Part shown: one piece after another, positions 7,019 to 12,081 of the stretch
Numbering within the stretch: the first letter of the stretch is position 1
Layout of the letters: the number at the start of each line of letters is the position of its first letter
Assembly (NCBI GenBank): GCA_937129505.1
Contig: CAKZNJ010000444.1
Coordinates: 1 to 12,081 of the forward strand
DNA from: an uncultured Anaerolineae bacterium
GTDB lineage: Bacteria; Chloroflexota; Anaerolineae; Anaerolineales; UBA4823
DNA length: 12,081 nucleotides
Direction of reading: 5' to 3'
Program-made: the position numbers and the translations under genes
The notes under the pieces: generated by a model
Told to the model about the DNA's origin: nothing
The model's input: the letters and a program-made list of their open reading frames with translations, nothing else
The model's database searches: none

Positions 7019-8062
7019 CTATCCTTTCGACGCCTTCAATCTAGTGAGGTAATTGATGATAAAAATAATGATCAATAAAACTCCCCAAGCAAAATCTTTG
7101 AAGAACGAACTGCCGCGAATGCCAGCCAGCATCATGGTAAATCCAGACGAAAGCACTTGCAATATCAAGACAGCAATAAAGACATCTATCACACTGCCAA
7201 AACCCGGCACTACGCCCGCCAGTACGGCGATCAAGATGGTGAGCAGAACATAGGTTGTTGTCCCATATTCGTAAGCAGCCGACATGGTCCTCCCCATAAT
7301 CAGCACGCCGGTGATCGAGGAGAGGACACCGCTTAGAGCGTATACTTGCAGCAGCACCCGACGGGTATCAATGCCGGTAAAATTTGCCGCCGTCGGATTC
7401 GTCCCTAACATGCGCACCTTAAACCCAAAAGAGGTTCGAGTAAGCAAAACATACATAAAAACCGTAAGAACAAAAAAGATTACGAAAGGAATGGGAACAC
7501 CCACCAAGCTCTTACTTCCAATGATCGAAACCTGTTCTGGGAATCCCGTAACCGTAGCGCCGCCAGTCAAGCCAGTCGAAATACCCGTAAAAAAGGTCAT
7601 TGTTGCCAAGGTCGCTAAAATCGGTGGAACGCGAATGTAGCCAATTAGAAAACCGTTTAAAAGTCCGCTGATCAAGCCCACCAAAAGCACAATTAGCATC
7701 GCAATAACGAGTGAAACCCAAATTTGAAAGTCGCTTGCCTCTTTTGGAACAAATCTGACCAAATATAAACCAGCTAATACCGCTGCCATATTCGAGGTGG
7801 CGTTCACCGAGAGGTTAATGCCACCGGTCAATATTGTGATCATCATGGCAAGGGAAAGCACCCCTATTTCTGGCAATTGAAATCCCATCGACGTGATGTT
7901 TCGAGTGGTTAAAAACTTCCTTTCAGTTGTCGCAAAGAAGGTAAATAGAACAATAAAGACAATGACTAAGAGAATCGTTTGGCGGTTACGGCTAATCCAC
8001 TTGAAAAAGGAGGCAATCTGCCGCAATATATTTGATTGTTGCGTATTCGCTTCTGCTTTCAT
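7019..8062 (-). CDS. CUT2-type sugar ABC transporter permease (RbsC/LsrD-like), second of two
   Basis: A 347-residue polytopic membrane protein of the BPD_transp_2 family. After a polar N-terminus of about 28 residues it shows eight to ten hydrophobic segments. Diagnostic stretches are the first-half loop GGINLSVNA (80-88), GLLNGFLIGYIRVPPILATLATM (the conserved NG-fold helix pair, from 133), and the cytoplasmic coupling loop MLGTNPTAANFTGID (218-232), equivalent to the G-x-N-x-x-A-A-x-x-x-G-I motif of ribose-type permeases. It should form a heterodimeric channel with the permease at 8081-9082 and take substrate from the lipoprotein at 10707-11810. It starts 18 bases after the first permease with only a weak GGA ribosome site, so coupling is likely. 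The family is certain; the substrate is not. Confidence 0.94.
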   Translation of the reverse strand: MKAEANTQQSNILRQIASFFKWISRNRQTILLVIVFIVLFTFFATTERKFLTTRNITSMGFQLPEIGVLSLAMMITILTGGINLSVNATSNMAAVLAGLYLVRFVPKEASDFQIWVSLVIAMLIVLLVGLISGLLNGFLIGYIRVPPILATLATMTFFTGISTGLTGGATVTGFPEQVSIIGSKSLVGVPIPFVIFFVLTVFMYVLLTRTSFGFKVRMLGTNPTAANFTGIDTRRVLLQVYALSGVLSSITGVLIMGRTMSAAYEYGTTTYVLLTILIAVLAGVVPGFGSVIDVFIAVLILQVLSSGFTMMLAGIRGSSFFKDFAWGVLLIIIFIINYLTRLKASKG

Positions 8063-8080
8063 AAGGATTCCATGTATCGT

Positions 8081-9082
8081 TTAGGATTGAATAACCCGAC
8101 CCAAGCGCCTTGCTCTGAGGGTGCGCAACGAGGGGATAGCTGTAAAGAGAATCAAGATGATTCCCAGAACCAAACGTTGCCACTCCACTTGGATACCGGT
8201 CAGGATGAGCGCTCGATTGATGAGCTGAATGAGCAAAACGCCCAATGTCGTACCAATCACCGAGCCGCTTCCTCCCGTAATCGCTGCCCCTCCTAAAATA
8301 ATTGCAGCAAGCACATCCAAAGGCTGGGTAATGAACAAAACAGGGTTGAAATAGCGGCTCAAAAAGCCCTGGGTGACGCCTGCGATGGCTGAGAAAGTCC
8401 CCATAATGATAAACAGCACCAATTGAATACGGTTGACATTGAAACCAGTACGGATGGCAACCTCACGATTTCCACCCATGGCATAGACACCTCGTCCGAG
8501 TGTCGTATATTTGAGCAACCACCAGATGAATAAACCTAGGACAACTACATATAGAAAAGACTCATGTAAACCTGTTGTGCCCACATTGGGATCTTGCGCA
8601 GTAATCAAGAAACGGGCATAGTATCCAACTGTCCCTGGGGGTAAATCAAAGTTTGCTGTCGCTCCAATAAAAAACAAGGTAAATCCATACCACATCGTAA
8701 AGGTTGCTAGGCTAACATCAAATACAGGTAACTTAAAGCGAGTTACCAATACGCCGTTAAGCAAACCAGCTAAAGCCCCTAGAAGACATCCCAGGATAAA
8801 GTAGATAAGGATCCCCCCTTGGTAACCCCGGCCGATGAGAAACATATGCACTGTATAAGAGGACATCGCCGCGATAGCGACAAAAGAAATGTCGATTCCT
8901 CCAGCGATGATGATCGGCAGGAGACCATAAGCCATGATGAAATATACAATCGAAGCGCGGATAATATCAAAAACCGTGGCAACCGAATAAAACGCCGGAT
9001 TGATCCAACCGATAATGAGCGATAGCACAACCAAGATGACGAAGATAACAAACTCATTGGAACGCACAATTTTATTCAACAT
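8081..9082 (-). CDS. CUT2-type sugar ABC transporter permease (RbsC/LsrC-like), first of two
   Basis: A 333-residue BPD_transp_2 membrane protein from the ATG at 9082. Conserved parts are IIIAGGIDISFVAIAAM (57-73), GLLNGVLVTRFKLP (106-119), the coupling loop GRGVYAMGGNREVAIRTGF (196-214), and ILGGAAITGGSGSVIGT (262-278), the last being very typical of the ribose/AI-2/rhamnose permease group. Eight to ten hydrophobic segments are visible and the C-terminus is basic. A GTG at 9097 in the same frame would add five residues, but the AGAGGA ribosome site at 9088-9093 would then lie inside the coding region, so the ATG is preferred. It follows the ATPase by 30 bases and precedes its partner permease by 18, the standard binding protein, ATPase, permease, permease order of rha-type transporters. 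Confidence 0.94.
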   Translation of the reverse strand: MLNKIVRSNEFVIFVILVVLSLIIGWINPAFYSVATVFDIIRASIVYFIMAYGLLPIIIAGGIDISFVAIAAMSSYTVHMFLIGRGYQGGILIYFILGCLLGALAGLLNGVLVTRFKLPVFDVSLATFTMWYGFTLFFIGATANFDLPPGTVGYYARFLITAQDPNVGTTGLHESFLYVVVLGLFIWWLLKYTTLGRGVYAMGGNREVAIRTGFNVNRIQLVLFIIMGTFSAIAGVTQGFLSRYFNPVLFITQPLDVLAAIILGGAAITGGSGSVIGTTLGVLLIQLINRALILTGIQVEWQRLVLGIILILFTAIPSLRTLRARRLGRVIQS

Positions 9083-9087
9083 TCGAT

Positions 9088-9093
9088 TCCTCT
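9088..9093 (-). promoter_or_regulatory. Shine-Dalgarno site fixing the start of the first CUT2 permease
   Basis: AGAGGA on the minus strand lies 5 bases upstream of the ATG at 9080-9082. This placement supports that ATG over the in-frame GTG at 9095-9097, which has no purine-rich site at a suitable distance. Confidence 0.7.
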
Positions 9094-9112
9094 GCACAGA
9101 TACACTTACAAC

Positions 9113-10615
9113 TTATATCGTCTCGGCAATCAGAGCTGTATTGAGTTGTTCTTCGGAAAGATCTGTCCGTTGGAATTCTTCCACAATTCTCCCATTTCGC
9201 ATCAGCAAAATGCGATGACAGGTTTGGAGCAATTCGGGCAAATCATCCGAAATTAGCAGAATGCCAATGCCTTGCGCGGCAATCTCTCGAATCAATTGAT
9301 GAATTTCAGCTTTTGAGCCTACATCAACGCCCACTGTCGGCCCATTTAAAATTAGGATCTTCGGTTGACTGGCAAGCCATTTAGCCAAGACGACCCGCTG
9401 TTGATTACCTCCCGACAAACTTTCGACCGGTAATTCACTGGAAGGTGTTTTAATCTCCAGCTGCTTAATCCATCGAGAAACGGTCTGTTGAGCTTGTTTG
9501 GCGTTTACAAAACTCAAGGAGGACGCTAAGTGGTCGATGATGGTAGCAAGTAAATTATTTCCGATCGATTGCGGTAAAAACAGGCCTTGGTTTACCCGAT
9601 CATCTGGGACATAGGCGATCCCATTTTTCAAGGCATCTCCGATTTGGCGAATTTTCACTTCTTTGCCTTCAATGAAGATTTTGCCTTCATCGGCCGGCAA
9701 CTCCCCAAAGAGGCTGAGGGCGAGTTCCGTTCGTCCCGAGCCAAGCAAACCAGTAATGCCTAATATCTCTTTGGGCATCAGCTCAAAAGAAACATCCGCA
9801 AAAATGCCTCGAAGGCTGAGTTTCTCAACTTTCAACAAAGGTGTTTGTACCTTTTCGGTCTCAGGGAGAACAACTTGTGTGGTATCAATCTCCCTGCCGG
9901 TCATATAAAATTCCATCGTCTTGATATCCAGACCCTTCGCATCTTGATCCATGACCTTTTTACCGTTGCGGAAGATGACCGTTCGATCGGCGATCTCTAC
10001 CACTTCATTTAGCTTGTGGCTCACAAACAGAGTGGATATACCCTGTTCCTTAAGGTCATGGATCACGCGAAAGAGGGCATCGATTTCTTTGCGGGTTAAT
10101 GCCGTTGTCGGCTCATCCATAATGATGATGCGAGCTTCGGCAAGAATAGCCTTGATAATAGCTATCAACTGACGATCAGCTGTCGAGAGGGTTCCCACAA
10201 TCGCATCCAAAGGCAGCGAAACGTTGACTTTTCGCAATCCATCCTGAGCGATGGAATAAATTTCCTTCCAATTAACTAATTTTTTGCCTGCAGCAAGTTG
10301 TTCATTGATGGCAATATTTTCTGCAACGGTTAGATTAGGAAACAGAGAAAAGTCTTGATAGATAACTTGAATCCCTTCACGAATCGCTTCAATAGGAGTA
10401 AGTTTCTTGTAATGGTGACCATTAATATAAATGTCTCCTTCATCTGGCGTATAAACGCCGGAGATAATCTTGATCATGGTCGATTTGCCCGATCCATTTT
10501 CACCTACCAGACAACAAGTTTCACCCTTATAGATGGATAAACTGACGTCATCCAACGCAATAACTCCCCCAAAATGCTTACTGATGTGCTCTACACGTAA
10601 GACTTCCTCTGCCAT
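9113..10615 (-). CDS. CUT2-type sugar ABC transporter ATP-binding protein (RbsA/MglA/LsrA-like, two ABC domains)
   Basis: A 500-residue tandem ABC ATPase, the usual length of RbsA-type proteins, powering the two neighbouring permeases from the cytoplasmic face. Domain 1 (about 5-245) has Walker A GENGSGKST (38-46), Q-loop Q87, a degenerate signature LSTADRQ (143-149), Walker B IIIMDEPT (163-170) and switch H200. Domain 2 (about 258-495) has Walker A with Arg for Lys (GLLGSGRTE, 289-297), normal for this family, and a canonical signature LSGGNQQ (400-406). Its Walker B reads LILNGPTVGVD (421-431): the usual Asp-Glu are N424 and G425. One composite ATP site therefore looks canonical (domain 1 Walker motifs with domain 2 LSGGN) and the other degenerate. 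The gene starts 91 bases after the binding-protein gene, past a hairpin, with a weak ribosome site. Confidence 0.95.
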   Translation of the reverse strand: MAEEVLRVEHISKHFGGVIALDDVSLSIYKGETCCLVGENGSGKSTMIKIISGVYTPDEGDIYINGHHYKKLTPIEAIREGIQVIYQDFSLFPNLTVAENIAINEQLAAGKKLVNWKEIYSIAQDGLRKVNVSLPLDAIVGTLSTADRQLIAIIKAILAEARIIIMDEPTTALTRKEIDALFRVIHDLKEQGISTLFVSHKLNEVVEIADRTVIFRNGKKVMDQDAKGLDIKTMEFYMTGREIDTTQVVLPETEKVQTPLLKVEKLSLRGIFADVSFELMPKEILGITGLLGSGRTELALSLFGELPADEGKIFIEGKEVKIRQIGDALKNGIAYVPDDRVNQGLFLPQSIGNNLLATIIDHLASSLSFVNAKQAQQTVSRWIKQLEIKTPSSELPVESLSGGNQQRVVLAKWLASQPKILILNGPTVGVDVGSKAEIHQLIREIAAQGIGILLISDDLPELLQTCHRILLMRNGRIVEEFQRTDLSEEQLNTALIAETI

Positions 10616-10664
10616 GAGATTATTCCGCTTTTGAATTGATTATAAAGCTTTTTGAAAGTAAAGA

Positions 10665-10691
10665 TGGACGGCTGAAAGACCCAGCCGTCCA
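10665..10691 (-). other. intercistronic hairpin after the CUT2 binding-protein gene
   Basis: A perfect 10-base inverted repeat (TGGACGGCTG at 10665-10674, CAGCCGTCCA at 10682-10691) encloses a 7-base loop. It begins 15 bases after the binding-protein stop codon and lies about 50 bases before the ATPase start. The sequence after it on the transcribed strand has scattered T residues but no clean T-tract, so full termination is unlikely. By analogy with elements behind malE-type genes it could stabilise the upstream message or reduce read-through, so that binding protein exceeds the membrane parts. The rest of the 91-base gap holds a TATAAT-like hexamer at 10639-10644 without a good -35 partner. 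Confidence 0.75.
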
Positions 10692-10706
10692 CTCAGATAG
10701 GGATAA

Positions 10707-11810
10707 TTAGAAGGGGTACTCATCCATGTTGTTGGCATCCATCTTGATCCAGGCTGCGCCATAGATGACCGGCACACCGTTTGAACCAAGGAGAAGTTTG
10801 ATCGCTTCATAGCCGGGCACGCCGAGATCCATACCATCCACGATTTGCTCGCCCTTCAACACCTTGTAGGCAACAACATTGCAAGCATAGCCAGCGGTTG
10901 CTGGATCCCAAGCCATCGCTAGGTCAACCGCACCGGTCTTGAGAAGCTCGCCTGCATAAGAGGGGATGCTGGTTCCTACCACAGCGATTTGATCTTGCAA
11001 GCCTGCTTCCTCAATTGCTCTACCCGCACCGACAACATCGCCAGCCGCAGAGCCGAGGACGCCCTTGATATCCGGATGTGTCTTGAGGATATCCTTCATG
11101 GTGTTATAGGCAACTTCCTGATCCTCTTTCGACTCATACTTTCCAATGAACTCGAGATTGGGGTAGTTCTTCTCGGCATACGCCTTGGCGCAGTCCTGCC
11201 ACTCGTTGTGCGAAGCATTGGTTAGTGAGCCCACAAATTGGATGTATTTACCCGACTCACCCATGCGGGCTACCACTTCCTTCATCATTTCCTCGCCGTA
11301 CGAGCAGTTATCAAAAGCCTCGACATCATAATGCAAAGTGCCTTCCTTGGCAGTCGCTGCTTCATGTCCGACAACAATGATGCCTGCGTCCATCGCTTTC
11401 TTTTGAGCTGGTTCGTTCTCGGGGACACCATAGGGGACATTGCAGATTGCATCGACGCCCTGAGCAATTAGGTTTTCAATCATCGCAACCTGAGCGGCAG
11501 AGTCAACTTGCGAAGGTCCATCCATGAAGGCTGTGACGTTGTAATCTTTGCCGAATTGAAGCACACCCTCTTCGAGCCGCTTGAACCAGTTGAAGGCAAT
11601 CGATTTGACGACAGTGGCAAAGACCAATTCTTCTTCGGCTTCGGGTTCAGCAGGTTCTTGAGCAGGGGGAGCCTCGGTTGCTGCAGGGGCTTCAGTTGCT
11701 GCTGGTTTTTGGGGCTCAGCCGGCGGTTCCTGCGGGGCAGGCTGAGGAGCACAGGAAACCACCATTGCCAAGATGACTAGTACAGACAGTAAAGACAGGG
11801 CTTTTCTCAT
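10707..11810 (-). CDS. CUT2-type sugar-binding lipoprotein, LsrB/RhaS-like
   Basis: A 367-residue extracellular binding protein anchored by lipid. The signal peptide has a basic start, a hydrophobic core (5-18) and lipobox VVSC with cysteine 20. A repeated Ala/Pro/Glu/Thr linker runs from 21 to about 62. The mature part is a periplasmic-binding-protein type 1 fold: FATVVKSIAFNWFKRLEEG near 64-82, QGVDAICNVPYG (117-128), a DGPS segment (97-100), GVLGSAAGDVVGAGRA near 250-264, VVGTSIPSYAGELLKTGAVDLAMAWD (277-302) and an end reading NNMDEYPF. The VGTS...G..WD pattern and the tail match the LsrB/RhaS branch rather than classical RbsB. An AAGGAG site at 11817-11822 lies 6 bases before the ATG. It heads the transporter genes after the DeoR-type regulator. 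Rhamnose or another deoxysugar, a polyol, or an AI-2-like furanone are possible ligands; AI-2 is doubtful because the expected ligand residues differ. Confidence 0.93.
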   Translation of the reverse strand: MRKALSLLSVLVILAMVVSCAPQPAPQEPPAEPQKPAATEAPAATEAPPAQEPAEPEAEEELVFATVVKSIAFNWFKRLEEGVLQFGKDYNVTAFMDGPSQVDSAAQVAMIENLIAQGVDAICNVPYGVPENEPAQKKAMDAGIIVVGHEAATAKEGTLHYDVEAFDNCSYGEEMMKEVVARMGESGKYIQFVGSLTNASHNEWQDCAKAYAEKNYPNLEFIGKYESKEDQEVAYNTMKDILKTHPDIKGVLGSAAGDVVGAGRAIEEAGLQDQIAVVGTSIPSYAGELLKTGAVDLAMAWDPATAGYACNVVAYKVLKGEQIVDGMDLGVPGYEAIKLLLGSNGVPVIYGAAWIKMDANNMDEYPF

Positions 11811-11825
11811 TTTGCACTCCTTTTA

Positions 11826-11850
11826 TTGATAGATTGATATGGTTGATAGA
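11826..11850 (-). repeat. three TATCAA repeats in the leader of the binding-protein gene
   Basis: Three TTGATA units (TATCAA on the coding strand) start at 11826, 11834 and 11843, spaced 8 and 9 bases; two extend to the identical octamer TTGATAGA. They lie directly upstream of the ribosome site of the first transporter gene, in a 71-base gap after the DeoR-type gene that has no terminator and no convincing promoter. They could be an operator for the adjacent regulator or a translation-control element, or a chance AT-rich cluster. Confidence 0.4.
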
Positions 11851-11881
11851 CTGAAACTTGGTAGAAGATTGAGAATAGTTA

Positions 11882-12081
11882 CTACTCTAGTTTCTTCATC
11901 ATCACCTCCTCTTTATACAAATCTTCATCTTTTGAGGTCGCCAAAATAACCTCAATCTCCAATTTGCGCAAGCGGGAAACCCACTCTGTGTCTAACGTCC
12001 CATCGGTGATCAAGGTGTTAATGATGCTTAGCGGCGCAATCGCCGTAAAGGCAATCCTTCCAAACTTGCTGGCATCGGCAA
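11882..12081 (-). CDS. DeoR-family transcriptional repressor (partial, C-terminal effector domain only)
   Basis: The frame is open from the window edge to a TAG at 11882-11884 and gives the last 65 residues. It begins ADASKFGRIAFTAIAPLSII and continues NTLITDGTL, which is the characteristic end of the DeoR/GlpR C-terminal sensor domain (ADxSKFGxxAFxxxAPLxxIxxLITD). This isomerase-like domain binds a sugar phosphate and releases the repressor from DNA. The N-terminal helix-turn-helix part lies beyond the window. After the last predicted strand (EVILATS) there is a charged tail of about 15 residues. The gene is codirectional with, and 71 bases upstream of, the CUT2 binding-protein gene with no terminator between. 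It is therefore probably the operon's own regulator, which suggests induction by a phosphorylated product of one of the FGGY kinases. That link is inferred. Confidence 0.9.
   Translation of the reverse strand, partial: ADASKFGRIAFTAIAPLSIINTLITDGTLDTEWVSRLRKLEIEVILATSKDEDLYKEEVMMKKLE

Noticed and set aside
10665..10691. Intrinsic transcription terminator after the CUT2 binding-protein gene.
   Set aside because: The stem is strong but no T-tract follows it on the transcribed strand, and termination here would cut off the ATPase and permeases.
10707..11810. Assignment of the CUT2 system as an Lsr autoinducer-2 importer.
   Set aside because: Expected AI-2 ligand residues are not kept in a by-eye alignment, no LsrF/LsrG homologue is in the window, and the regulator is DeoR/GlpR-type rather than the SorC-like LsrR.
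11901..11910. Exact 10-base match to the anti-Shine-Dalgarno complement (AGGAGGTGAT on the minus strand), followed by ATGATG.
   Set aside because: It lies inside the last codons of the DeoR-type gene, and the following ATGs are in that same frame with only six codons to the stop, so no separate gene starts there.

Overview
The window looks like one long, tightly packed catabolic and transport operon from a bacterium, with every supported gene on the minus strand, so transcription runs from base 12081 towards base 1. Base composition is close to even by eye. Both solute-binding proteins are lipoproteins whose lipidated cysteine is followed by a long Ala/Pro/Thr/Glu linker, a style common in Chloroflexota (Anaerolineae-like) lipoproteins. 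The phylum call is an inference from style and operon content; no marker gene is present.

In transcription order: the C-terminal 65 residues of a DeoR-family repressor (12081-11882); a 71-base gap with a TATCAA repeat cluster; a complete CUT2-type (Rbs/Lsr/Rha-like) sugar ABC importer made of a lipoprotein binding protein (11810-10707), a double-domain ATPase (10615-9113) and two permeases (9082-8081 and 8062-7019); an M29-family aminopeptidase-like metalloprotein (7012-5945); two tandem FGGY carbohydrate kinases overlapping by four bases (5929-4394 and 4397-2892); then part of a second, unrelated CUT1-type (maltose/glycerol-phosphate-like) importer with a MalG-type permease (2871-2038), a binding protein (1913-516) and the first 150 residues of a MalF-type permease (450-1, cut by the window edge). 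The CUT1 ATPase is not in the window.

Inferred function: a DeoR-type repressor senses a phosphorylated intermediate; the CUT2 system, and possibly the CUT1 system, bring in a sugar, polyol or derivative; the two FGGY kinases phosphorylate it or two related products. The order DeoR, binding protein, ATPase, permease, permease, then kinase resembles the rhizobial rhamnose locus (rhaR-STPQ-U-K). The binding protein resembles LsrB/RhaS, but the residues I expect for AI-2 binding are not kept. The substrate is not determinable here, and no aldolase, isomerase or dehydrogenase is present in the window.

Notable points: two different classes of sugar importer in one gene run; an M29 peptidase-like gene inside a sugar operon; two non-identical kinases in translational overlap; a perfect intercistronic hairpin directly after each of the two binding-protein genes; a C-terminal ATPase domain whose Walker B Asp and Glu are Asn and Gly; and a split CUT1 gene order (MalG, binding protein, MalF). 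I saw no RNA genes, insertion sequences, CRISPR arrays or phage genes, and no supportable plus-strand gene.
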